A DNA stretch of 9,577 nucleotides, from assembly GCA_016207475.1 (NCBI GenBank), contig JACQPM010000068.1:1-9577 (forward strand). The letters are read 5' to 3'. The stretch comes from Methanobacteriota archaeon (lineage in GTDB: Archaea > Hydrothermarchaeota > Hydrothermarchaeia > Hydrothermarchaeales > JACQPM01). Within the stretch, counting starts at the first letter, position 1, and each line of letters begins with the position of its first letter. The notes beneath the pieces are model-generated. The model did no database searches. It saw only the letters and a program-made list of their open reading frames with translations, and had not been told where the DNA came from. Below, in pieces: positions 1 through 6,827 of the stretch. Position numbers and translations under genes: made by a program.

Positions 1-1284
1 CTCCAGGTTCGTATTCACCTGCTCCAGGGCGGCGGCGCAGGCCTGGAGGCCCTCCAGGAGGAACCGCAGGATATACCCCAGGAGTACCATGGCCGCCGTA
101 CCGTATACCGCAGGCAGGTAGGTGTTGTAGAGGAGGATGAGGCTCAGCCCCAATATGGTCCCAGGGACGGCGTAGCTCAACTGGACCGTGCCCCAGAGCA
201 CCGTCCCCAGCTTTCCCTTCCTCCTGTGGGCCACGTAACCCACGAAGAAGCCCAGGGCCGTGACCAGGAAGGCAGCCCCTACCGCCGTCCCGAGGCTGGC
301 GACGATATAGTCCTTCTGGGACTGCAGGACTGAGAGGAAGGTATGGAGGGTGCCCACATGGTAGACCAGTAAGGCCAGGGGGAGGAAGGTGGAGGAGCCG
401 ATTACCCCGATGGCATAGAGGAGCCCGGGGTACCTCCACCTCCCAAGGGCTATGAGGGGTGCGGGTCTTGCGGCACTCCCCACCTGGGTGTAGTACCTGC
501 CCCCCAGGGCCCGCCCCTGGAGGATGAGGACCAGGATGGCAAGGCCCAGGAGGACCCCCGAGAGGGCCGCAGCAGCCGAGATTTCGAAGCGGGTGTTGAG
601 CTGGTGGTAGATCTCAGTGGTGAAGGTATTCACCCTCAGGATGGAGACGGCCCCGAAGTCGGCCAGGGCGTAGAGGAAGACCATGAGGGAGCCGGCCAGG
701 ATGCTGGGCATGAGGAGGGGGAGGGTGACCCTGGTGAAGATCCCCACCGTCCCTTCACCCAGGGACCTGGCCGCCTCCTCCAGAGCCGGGTTTGTAGACT
801 CCAGGGCGGCGGCCGCCAGGAGGAGGATGAAGGGGTATGTGAAGAGCCCCAGGACCAGGACGCCCCCCCAGAAGCTGTAGACGTTGAAGATGGGCCCCCC
901 TGCAGTTCCTGAGAGGGCCCTGTTGACGATCCCCACCGGGCCGAAGAGGGTTACGAAGGTCAGGGCCCCTATGTAGGGGGGAATCGCCAGCGGCAGGACC
1001 CCCAGCCAGCGCCAGAGGCTCCTCCATGGGAGGTCGGTCCTCACCACCAGCCACGCCAGGGGGAGGCCCAGGAGGAGGGCGAGAGCCGTGGAGAGGGTCG
1101 CCAGGAGGCCGGTCCTGAGGATGAGGGCCGGAAGGCCGGTCTTCCAGAGGTGGACCAAGGCCTTGGTCCCGGAGGCGTAGACCAGATATCCCAGGTAGAG
1201 GACTGGGGAGAGCATCAGGGCCAGGATCAAGGCCACTGCTGCGGCCAGGCTGACCGATGCCCACCCCATCCCTGCCCTAACCAT
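1..1284 (-). CDS. Fe(III)-type ABC transporter permease, FbpB-like (partial, C-terminus beyond left edge)
   Basis: Membrane permease that would move ferric iron (or a related metal/anion complex) handed over by the binding protein encoded just upstream. The visible 428 residues form many hydrophobic spans with a duplicated layout, as in FbpB/HitB/ThiP permeases, which usually have about 500-550 residues and 12 spans in two fused halves. The first half ends in an EAA-type ATPase-docking loop around residues 168-189 (LEEAARSLGEGTVGIFTRV). A second one is just beginning at the window edge (LEQVNTNLE), so roughly 100 residues are missing. The ATG start lies 3 nt after the binding-protein stop codon, so the two are surely co-transcribed. 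No ATPase of the FbpC class is in the window; it is expected to the left. The permease class is clear, but the substrate is inferred from the neighbours. Confidence 0.88.
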   Translation of the reverse strand, partial: MVRAGMGWASVSLAAAVALILALMLSPVLYLGYLVYASGTKALVHLWKTGLPALILRTGLLATLSTALALLLGLPLAWLVVRTDLPWRSLWRWLGVLPLAIPPYIGALTFVTLFGPVGIVNRALSGTAGGPIFNVYSFWGGVLVLGLFTYPFILLLAAAALESTNPALEEAARSLGEGTVGIFTRVTLPLLMPSILAGSLMVFLYALADFGAVSILRVNTFTTEIYHQLNTRFEISAAAALSGVLLGLAILVLILQGRALGGRYYTQVGSAARPAPLIALGRWRYPGLLYAIGVIGSSTFLPLALLVYHVGTLHTFLSVLQSQKDYIVASLGTAVGAAFLVTALGFFVGYVAHRRKGKLGTVLWGTVQLSYAVPGTILGLSLILLYNTYLPAVYGTAAMVLLGYILRFLLEGLQACAAALEQVNTNLE

Positions 1285-1287
1285 GGA

Positions 1288-2349
1288 CTACCACTGGGTG
1301 CTCGTCTTGGCCAGGAGGGCCAGGGTCGGGTCCGCGAGCTCTGCAAGCCTCTGCTGGCTCACTTTGGACTGTCGGAAGTCCTTCAGGGGCCGCACCTCCC
1401 CAGGGTCTGCCCCTGGGACGAGGGGGATCTCGTAGGCCCCCTTGTTGAGGAGGGCCTGGGCCTCGGGACCCAGGATGAAGTCGACGAACTTCCGGGCGGC
1501 CTCCGCGTTCCTGGCGCCCTTTATTATGGCCACGGTGTTGGGGTTGACCAGGGCACCCACCCCCCCATCCCCCTGGTCAGGATAGACCACGCCGACGGGG
1601 TAGTTGGCCTTGATGGCCAGGTGGTAGTTGGGAGAGTTGGTCAGCCCGATGGCGAACTCCCCCTTGCCCACCCCCTGCCAGACGTCGGAGTTGTCGGGCA
1701 GGATTTTTATATCGTTGGCCACGAGGGTCGAGATGTAGTTCTTGGTGAACTCCTCGCCCTTGAGGTCCAGGATGGAGGAGACCCAGCTGAGGGTGGTCCT
1801 CTCCCTGGTGGCCGCTATGGCTGCCTTCCCCTTCCACCGGGGGTCCGTGAGCTGGAAGACGGACTTGGGGACCTCGCCCTCCTTCACCAGGTCCTTGTTG
1901 TATATGATCACCCGGGCCCTCCCGGAGATGCCGGTCCAGTACCCGGCGCCGCTCTTATACTCGGGGGGCATATCTTTGGCTTCGGGGGAGACGTATGGCG
2001 CCAGGACCCCCTCCTTGGCCAGGATCTCGTTCACCCCGGCCTCCGTGGCTACGAAGATATCGCCCCTGGGGTTCTCCCTCTCCTGGATGATCTCGTTGGC
2101 CAGGCCCGAGGTCTTCCCTACCTTGAGATTCACCTTTATCCCAGTGGTCCTGGTGAAGGCTTCGGTGACAGGCTTTATGGCCGTCTCCTTCCGGCCCGAA
2201 TATACAACCAGCTCCTGGGACTGGGGCTGTGTGGTTATAACTGGCGCTGCCGTCGCCGCGGGGGCCTCGGTCCTCGGGGCCTGGACGCAGCCGGCTAAAA
2301 TGGCAATCAGCATCATGCTCAAGATGGACAGGTATATCGCTCTCTTCAA
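1288..2349 (-). CDS. Fe(III) ABC transporter substrate-binding lipoprotein, FbpA/FutA-like
   Basis: Extracytoplasmic solute-binding protein (353 aa) that captures the substrate and delivers it to the adjacent FbpB-like permease. Residues 1-20 are a lipoprotein signal with lipobox LAGC and lipidated Cys21, followed by a Pro/Ala/Thr-rich tether to about residue 45. The mature fold starts at LVVYSGRKE (47-55), typical of the YSGR subgroup of type-2 iron-binding proteins, and SGRARVIIYNKDL (142-154) supplies a tyrosine (Y150) where family members place an Fe ligand. The usual twin tyrosine is changed: GLTNSPNYHLA (235-245) has one tyrosine followed by His243, so iron is likely but not certain. 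The start is TTG, chosen because AGGAGGT (2356-2362) lies 6 nt upstream and the signal peptide begins there (MKRAIYL). It has its own promoter and operator inside the end of the preceding ATPase gene. Confidence 0.9.
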   Translation of the reverse strand: MKRAIYLSILSMMLIAILAGCVQAPRTEAPAATAAPVITTQPQSQELVVYSGRKETAIKPVTEAFTRTTGIKVNLKVGKTSGLANEIIQERENPRGDIFVATEAGVNEILAKEGVLAPYVSPEAKDMPPEYKSGAGYWTGISGRARVIIYNKDLVKEGEVPKSVFQLTDPRWKGKAAIAATRERTTLSWVSSILDLKGEEFTKNYISTLVANDIKILPDNSDVWQGVGKGEFAIGLTNSPNYHLAIKANYPVGVVYPDQGDGGVGALVNPNTVAIIKGARNAEAARKFVDFILGPEAQALLNKGAYEIPLVPGADPGEVRPLKDFRQSKVSQQRLAELADPTLALLAKTSTQW

Positions 2350-2355
2350 GGTGTT

Positions 2356-2362
2356 ACCTCCT
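2356..2362 (-). promoter_or_regulatory. Strong Shine-Dalgarno site of the binding-protein gene
   Basis: On the minus strand AGGAGGT lies 6 nt before a TTG codon. This near-perfect site decides in favour of the rare TTG start, since no ATG or GTG in frame gives a signal peptide at a sensible spacing. Confidence 0.75.
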
Positions 2363-2368
2363 CTCTCA

Positions 2369-2386
2369 TTTTAGGTATCCCTAAAA
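2369..2386. promoter_or_regulatory. DtxR/IdeR/MDR1-like operator of the binding-protein promoter
   Basis: TTTTAGG-TATC-CCTAAAA is an inverted repeat of two 7-nt arms around 4 nt. Its centre is about 22 nt downstream of the TATA box centre, so it should cover the transcription start and let a bound repressor block polymerase. The same arms and spacer recur upstream of the FTR1 gene. Resemblance to DtxR/IdeR iron boxes (TTAGG...CCTAA) suggests an iron- or manganese-dependent repressor; the regulator itself is not in the window. The right arm overlaps the stop codon of the ATPase gene. Confidence 0.72.
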
Positions 2387-3067
2387 CTCTCGGGGTATAT
2401 AAAGTTTTTGTCCTCTGCACCCCACCACCTCCCCGTGGGCCATCTCGACGACCCTGTCCCCCAGCTCCCCTATCTCGGGGTTGTGGGTCACCACCAGGAC
2501 CGTCTTCCCAAGGCGGTGGAGCCCCCGGAAGATCTCCAGCACGTTCTCCTCATTCTCCCTGTCCAGGTTACCGGTGGGCTCGTCGGCCAGGACGATCTTC
2601 GGGTCGTTTATCAGGGCCCTGACGATGCAGACCCTCTGCTGTTCGCCCCCCGAGAGGTGGCCGGGGAGATGGTGTAAGCGATCTCCCAGGCCCACGCATT
2701 CGAGGGCTTTGGTTGCTTCGCATTCGTCCTCGATGCTGTGGAAGTACTGGGCCAGCATGACGTTCTCCAGGGCGGTCAGATGAGGTACGAGGTGGAACTG
2801 CTGGAAGACGAGGCCTATATTCTCCCTCCGGAACCTCGCCCTCCCCCCCTGGTCCAGGGATGTTATATCCACATCACAGACCCTGAGGGTCCCGCTGGTG
2901 GGGGTGTCCAGACAGCCTACGAGATTCAAGAGGGTCGTCTTGCCGCTCCCTGAGGGCCCCATTACGGAGATCCACTCCCCGCCCTCTACGGAGAGATTGA
3001 CGGTCTTCAGGGCGCAGACCCTCTCGTCGTACCACTTGCTCAGATTCTCGGCCCTTATCAGTTCCAT
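2381..3067 (-). CDS. ABC transporter ATP-binding protein, LolD/MacB family
   Basis: Cytoplasmic ATPase (228 aa from this start) that would power the two FtsX-type permeases encoded just upstream. All ABC motifs are intact: Walker A GPSGSGKTT (37-45), Q-loop Q89, signature LSGGEQQR (138-145), Walker B IVLADEP (158-164), D-loop NLD and H-loop His195. The LSGGEQQR signature and the length fit the LolD/MacB/FtsE-type family rather than FbpC-type importers. An upstream GTG at 3076 would add three residues and overlap the previous gene by 8 nt. I prefer the ATG at 3067 because GGTGA sits 5 nt before it and the start MELIRAENLSK fits the family. The gap to the preceding permease is 1 nt. It is unlikely to serve the FbpB-like permease, which normally has its own ATPase. 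Confidence 0.92.
   Translation of the reverse strand: MELIRAENLSKWYDERVCALKTVNLSVEGGEWISVMGPSGSGKTTLLNLVGCLDTPTSGTLRVCDVDITSLDQGGRARFRRENIGLVFQQFHLVPHLTALENVMLAQYFHSIEDECEATKALECVGLGDRLHHLPGHLSGGEQQRVCIVRALINDPKIVLADEPTGNLDRENEENVLEIFRGLHRLGKTVLVVTHNPEIGELGDRVVEMAHGEVVGCRGQKLYIPREF
2396..2404 (-). promoter_or_regulatory. Archaeal TATA box, internal promoter for binding protein and permease
   Basis: Minus-strand CTTTATATA followed by CCCC, preceded by an A-rich stretch that may act as the BRE. It lies within the last codons of the ATPase gene, 47-55 nt before the TTG start, so transcription should begin near 2373-2377, inside the operator. It allows the FbpA/FbpB-like pair to be expressed separately from the FTR1 unit. 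Confidence 0.7.
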
Positions 3068-3068
3068 C

Positions 3069-4130
3069 CTAATCACCCCTCAGGGTCACCGCAGGATCGA
3101 CCTCCAGGGCCCGTCGGACAGGGGGGAGGCTGCCCACGAGGGCTACGGCGAGGGAGGCGAGGATGGTGATGGGCAGGACCGCCGGTTCGATTGGGAGGGG
3201 GGACCCGAAGACCTCCCTTCCGAGGAACCAGACCAGTACGAGGCCCAGGAGATAGCCCAGGAGGCCCCCCACAATGCCCAGGATGGAAGCCTCGGCCAGG
3301 AAGAGGTAGGCCACATGCCTGCTTCCGGCACCCAGAGCCCTCATCAGGCCGACCTCGCGCTCCCTCTCAAGGACGCTGGTGAGCATGGTGGCAGCGACGG
3401 CCAGGGTCGAGGCGCCGACGACGGAGGCTGTCACCAGGGCCAGGAGCAGCTGCATCTTCCCCAGGAGGAGGGCCTCGGACTCGGAGATCTGCCGGACCTC
3501 CTTTGCCCTGACCCCCAGCCTCCCCTCCAGCCTCTCGGCCGCCTGGCGAGGATCCCCGAGGGCCCTCGCCTGGATCAAGGACGCGCCTCTCTCCCCCGTT
3601 ATCAGCTGGGCCTCCTCCAGTCTCACGAAGACCTGGCTCTCCTCGGAGCTGCCAGTCTCCACGATCCCAGCCACCTTGAACTGGCGCCCACCGATCTCAA
3701 GGGTACCCCCGATACCCACGCCCAGCTCCCTGGCGGCCCTGGCCCCCACCATGGCCTCGCCGTCCATCTCGGCCCACCTGCCTGTGACCTTCCACCACGG
3801 GTCGATCCTCCTGGCGCCTTCGAACCATGTCCCGGCCAGGACGACGTCCCTGCCCCCGATATCCACGATGCTGTAGAGGTAGGGCGCGTAGTCTGCGACG
3901 GCGGGATCGTCTATCCTCAAGCCCTCTGTCTCTATGGTGCCCCCGTCCCTGGGAAGGAGGAGGAAGTTCGCGCCATACGACCTGAGCTCCCTGCCCATCT
4001 CCCCCCTTATGTCCCAAGTGACGGTGAGAAGGGCAGAGACCATCGCAGCCCCCAGCAGGATAGCCATCACAGCCGTGGCCAGCCTCTGCCTCCTAGCCTT
4101 CAACGACCTCCAGAGGACCTTGGCGAGCAT
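3069..4130 (-). CDS. FtsX/MacB-type ABC permease, shorter paralogue of the iron cluster
   Basis: Membrane subunit (353 aa) with the four-helix FtsX/MacB plan: first span about 16-38, an extracytoplasmic domain about 40-222, then three spans near 224-250, 275-305 and 318-337. The conserved cytoplasmic stretch LEREREVGLMRALGA (254-268) is the typical FtsX coupling region. PWWKVTGRW (111-119) in the outer domain is almost identical to the same site in the neighbouring paralogue, and both proteins end in RGD. Its ATG directly follows the stop codon of the longer paralogue (0 nt), so the two probably form a heterodimer with the LolD-type ATPase. In FTR1-linked loci of bacteria such permease pairs are needed for iron acquisition, but what they move or whether they act as mechanotransmitters is not settled. 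Confidence 0.9.
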   Translation of the reverse strand: MLAKVLWRSLKARRQRLATAVMAILLGAAMVSALLTVTWDIRGEMGRELRSYGANFLLLPRDGGTIETEGLRIDDPAVADYAPYLYSIVDIGGRDVVLAGTWFEGARRIDPWWKVTGRWAEMDGEAMVGARAARELGVGIGGTLEIGGRQFKVAGIVETGSSEESQVFVRLEEAQLITGERGASLIQARALGDPRQAAERLEGRLGVRAKEVRQISESEALLLGKMQLLLALVTASVVGASTLAVAATMLTSVLEREREVGLMRALGAGSRHVAYLFLAEASILGIVGGLLGYLLGLVLVWFLGREVFGSPLPIEPAVLPITILASLAVALVGSLPPVRRALEVDPAVTLRGD

Positions 4131-5423
4131 CTAATCCCCCCGCATCACGAGGGCCGGCTCCACTTTCGCCGCCCTCCTCACTGGCGATAAGCACCCCAGG
4201 AAGGCCACCAGCGTAGAAAGAGCCAGCGTGACCCCCAATGCCAGAGGGCTCGTCCCGACGGGCGTGCCGAAGACCCGGGAGCCTATAGCTCCCGCCAGGA
4301 GGAGTCCTAAGAAGGCCCCAATGGCCCCACCCGCGAGGCCTACGGCGCCAGCCTCGGCAAAGAAGAGCTGGTATATCTGTCCCTCATCCGCCCCTAGGGC
4401 TTTCATCAAGCCCACCTCCCGCTGCCTCTCGAAGATGGAGGTGGTCATGGCCGCCATAACTCCCAGGGCGGAGGCGGCCAGGGCTACGGAGGTTATTAGG
4501 AAGAGCATCCCCTCGAATTTCAGGAGCAGCCTGCCCTCGTTCTCGGCCACCTGCCTTATGGGCCTGGCCTCCGCACCCGGCAGGGCCTCCTCCAGCTGGA
4601 GGGTGATGGACGAGATGTAGGGCGTGCAGTACCAGACCTCGTACTCCTCAGGGCTCAGCCTCTTCGGGTCCACCTCGCCCCTCTCGGGGGTCGTGAGGGC
4701 GCTGACCAGGACCTTGTCGACGCCGTCATCTCTCCCGAAGAGCCTCTGGGCCTCGCCCAGGTGGACGAAGACCTGGCCTTCCTCCCCACCGCCGGTGGTC
4801 AGGATACCTGCCGTGGCGAAGTACTCTTCCTTCCCCTGGTAGGAGGCCTTGAAGACCGTCCCAATACCCAGGCCCATCCTCTCGGCCACCGAGGCGCCCA
4901 CGAGCGCTTCCCCAGGCGCTGGCCAACGGCCCTCCACCTTCCACCAGGGGAATACCCTCTTGGCCCCGGTCGTGAAGGTGGCGCCTGCCTCTTCCACCCT
5001 CCGATCCCCGAACCACGCCCTCCCCAGGGCAGGGACCTCGACCCCTTCATCGAAGTAGGTGCCCGTCAGCACCGTCTTCGTCCCACCCACCTCCGCCATC
5101 CCGCTCAGGTAAGGGACGTAGCCGAGGATGTTGTGCCTCCAGAAGACGGTCTTTATCTTGTACAGCTCCCTCTCATCGAGATACTTCTCTTTCTTGACGC
5201 TGTAGTCTACCCCGCCGATCTCCAAGGGGAGGGTGCTGTTCTCGGGGATCAAAAGGATATTTGCCCCATAGGCCCTGAACTCCCTGCCCATCTTCTCGTT
5301 TATGTCCAGGGCCACGGTGATGAGGGCAGATGCAACCGAGGCCCCCATCACAACGGCCAGGAGGGCGAGCACGATCCTGGACCACCTCCTCCGGATGGAC
5401 TTGCGGAGCAGGTGAAAGAACAT
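4131..5423 (-). CDS. FtsX/MacB-type ABC permease, longer paralogue of the iron cluster
   Basis: Membrane subunit (430 aa) with spans at about 16-38, 303-328, 353-382 and 393-412 and a large extracytoplasmic domain (about 40-300). FERQREVGLMKALGA (331-345) is the FtsX coupling segment, and PWWKVEGRW (159-167) matches the paralogue encoded downstream. Compared with that paralogue it is about 77 residues longer, mainly through insertions near 72-100 and 245-285. The second contains WYCTPY (264-269) with the only outer-domain cysteine. The start ATG lies 1 nt after the FTR1 stop codon, with GAGGTGAT just upstream overlapping that stop. Co-encoding with FTR1 and a LolD-type ATPase matches the Campylobacter Cj1661-Cj1663 arrangement. 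The class is certain; the transported molecule is unknown. Confidence 0.9.
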   Translation of the reverse strand: MFFHLLRKSIRRRWSRIVLALLAVVMGASVASALITVALDINEKMGREFRAYGANILLIPENSTLPLEIGGVDYSVKKEKYLDERELYKIKTVFWRHNILGYVPYLSGMAEVGGTKTVLTGTYFDEGVEVPALGRAWFGDRRVEEAGATFTTGAKRVFPWWKVEGRWPAPGEALVGASVAERMGLGIGTVFKASYQGKEEYFATAGILTTGGGEEGQVFVHLGEAQRLFGRDDGVDKVLVSALTTPERGEVDPKRLSPEEYEVWYCTPYISSITLQLEEALPGAEARPIRQVAENEGRLLLKFEGMLFLITSVALAASALGVMAAMTTSIFERQREVGLMKALGADEGQIYQLFFAEAGAVGLAGGAIGAFLGLLLAGAIGSRVFGTPVGTSPLALGVTLALSTLVAFLGCLSPVRRAAKVEPALVMRGD

Positions 5424-5424
5424 A

Positions 5425-6702
5425 TCACCTCGCGAAGAGGGAGGCCCTTGACCCCAGGTCCGCTGTCTTTATGGCTATCTCATCTCCATCGATCAGGTAT
5501 GGCAGCTCGATGGGATTGCACCCGCCCCCGAGCCCTATCGTGTCGATATTTATGGGGGCCCCGCACCTCTTGCAGATCACGTTCTCGCCCTCCTGGACGT
5601 AGCCCGCGTCCCCGCAGAGGCTGCAGGCATCGTACGCCACGGCCACGGACCCGTCCCCCCTCTTGATGGCCAGGACCCGCACATCGGCATCGTCCTGGGG
5701 GCCGTGCATGGGGCAATCCTTCATATCGCAGACGTACTTGTGGAGGGACCCGTCGCCGGCGCTGGAGAGCTTTATCTTCACGGTCCCGTTCTCTGGGGAG
5801 ACCTTCTCAGGCACCGGGTCGTAACTCGCCCCGAGGGCCGAGATCTGGTAGCCGGTGAAGACCATGAGGAGGACGATGGAAGAGGCCCCGATGGCGATCT
5901 TCCTGGCCCGCTCCCTCCTGGCTGCTCCCAGGGCCTTTCTCCTCTCGATGCCTTGGAGGCCCTCGGCGCTGATAGACTGCCAGGGGACCAGCATGAAGAG
6001 GAGCAGGAGGAAGAAGAGCATTATACCCGTGAATGCTACGGAGGCGGGGTCCTTGACCAGGGGCCCTATGATCCGCATCCCCACGGGCCCAAGGGTTATG
6101 ATCCCGACCTCGGACCACTCATGGATCCCGCCTACGATCAACTGGAAGATTATTACGGCCAGCATGGCCCCCGTTATCTTGAAGAACCTTCCCAGGTCCA
6201 TCCTCAGGCTACCTTTAATAAACAGGTAGCCAAACACCGCCGCCAGAGCCAGGCCCGCACCTCCCTCCAACGCCGTACCGATGCTCGCTTCTTTCGCTGT
6301 CGCCGATAGGAACAATACTATCTCTGCGCCCTCTCTGTATATCATAAAAAAAGTGAGCGCCAGAACGCCCAGTGCCTGACATTTATTGAAGGCGCCCTCG
6401 ACGCCTTGCTCGATATCCTGCTTGATATGCCTGGAGGCGCGGTGCATCCACAGCAGCATCGTACCTATGAAGAATGCCGCTATGAAGAACATCAAGCCCT
6501 CCATGAACTCACTCCACTCTGCAAGAAGCATTTGAATCGCTATGGCTGTGGCAATGCTTCCTGCCACAGCCGCAATTATCCCGACGTATACGTATTTTTT
6601 CAGCGCCTGTTTATTGGTCTTGGCGAGATACGCAAGTATTATGCCAATTACAAGGGCAGCTTCTATTCCTTCTCTCAAGGTGATCGTCAACGTCTCGAAC
6701 AC
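5425..6702 (-). CDS. FTR1-family iron permease fused to FtrD-like (DUF2318) Fe-S/metal-binding domain
   Basis: High-affinity iron permease with a redox or metal-binding tail. Residues are counted from the possible upstream GTG at 6711 (428 aa). The FTR1 part (1 to about 245) has seven hydrophobic spans and both iron-handling REGxE motifs, REGIE (13-17) and REGAE (126-130). An extra span (273-293) is followed by an FtrD/DUF2318 domain (about 300-420) with CSLC (363-366), CKRC (380-383) and GGCNP (396-400). In most known loci this domain is a separate protein (Brucella FtrD, Campylobacter Cj1660). A further C-x4-CPMH cluster (328-336) is not part of the usual domain. I prefer the GTG at 6702 because AGGAG lies 8 nt upstream. 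It is the first gene of the iron operon, behind a TATA box and two operator-like palindromes. No P19 or cupredoxin partner is visible. GC content is lower in the first half of the gene. Confidence 0.92.
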   Translation of the reverse strand: MFETLTITLREGIEAALVIGIILAYLAKTNKQALKKYVYVGIIAAVAGSIATAIAIQMLLAEWSEFMEGLMFFIAAFFIGTMLLWMHRASRHIKQDIEQGVEGAFNKCQALGVLALTFFMIYREGAEIVLFLSATAKEASIGTALEGGAGLALAAVFGYLFIKGSLRMDLGRFFKITGAMLAVIIFQLIVGGIHEWSEVGIITLGPVGMRIIGPLVKDPASVAFTGIMLFFLLLLFMLVPWQSISAEGLQGIERRKALGAARRERARKIAIGASSIVLLMVFTGYQISALGASYDPVPEKVSPENGTVKIKLSSAGDGSLHKYVCDMKDCPMHGPQDDADVRVLAIKRGDGSVAVAYDACSLCGDAGYVQEGENVICKRCGAPINIDTIGLGGGCNPIELPYLIDGDEIAIKTADLGSRASLFAR

Positions 6703-6721
6703 GGCTTCCACTCCTGCCTTC

Positions 6722-6737
6722 TTTAGGTTCCCCTAAA
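6722..6737. promoter_or_regulatory. DtxR-like operator 1 of the FTR1 operon
   Basis: TTTAGG-TTCC-CCTAAA is a perfect 6-nt inverted repeat with a 4-nt spacer, the same layout as the site before the binding-protein gene. It lies 21 nt (centre to centre) downstream of the TATA box, over the expected transcription start, which suits iron-dependent repression. Confidence 0.75.
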
Positions 6738-6746
6738 CGTGCCCTC

Positions 6747-6753
6747 TATATAG
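6747..6753 (-). promoter_or_regulatory. TATA box of the FTR1 operon
   Basis: Minus-strand CTATATA within an A/T-rich stretch (AAATATCTATATAG). Transcription would start near 6726, giving a leader of about 24 nt to the GTG at 6702. It is flanked on both sides by the operator palindromes. Confidence 0.6.
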
Positions 6754-6756
6754 ATA

Positions 6757-6773
6757 TTTCGGCTTACCTAAAA
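6757..6773. promoter_or_regulatory. Imperfect DtxR-like operator 2 upstream of the FTR1 TATA box
   Basis: TTTCGG-CTTA-CCTAAAA differs from the perfect palindrome by one base in the left arm and keeps the 4-nt spacer. Its centre is 35 nt from operator 1, so dimers on both sites would bracket the TATA/BRE region. It is about 60 nt from the divergent cysS start and probably too far to control that gene. Confidence 0.55.
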
Positions 6774-6827
6774 CATCTGACTCGAGGTAAAAAGTAATTT
6801 GAAGGCGGAGAGCAGAATCTTGAGTGG

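Noticed and set aside
1150..2298. Long plus-strand open frame opposite the binding-protein and permease genes
   Set aside because: Its translation is rich in Gly, Pro, Asp and Gln with no recognisable motifs. It is the complement of a purine-rich, high-GC coding strand whose minus-strand product is clearly an FbpA-like lipoprotein.
2898..4190. 430-codon plus-strand open frame opposite the ATPase and short permease
   Set aside because: Low-complexity Gly/Pro/Asp/His composition without domains, fully covered by well-conserved minus-strand genes; a shadow frame.
4761..5666. 301-codon plus-strand open frame opposite the long permease and FTR1-FtrD
   Set aside because: Spans the junction of two real minus-strand genes and has no family resemblance.
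6757..6773. Operator 2 as a regulator site for cysS
   Set aside because: It lies about 60 nt upstream of the cysS start codon, well before any plausible TATA box for that gene, while its position fits the divergent FTR1 promoter.
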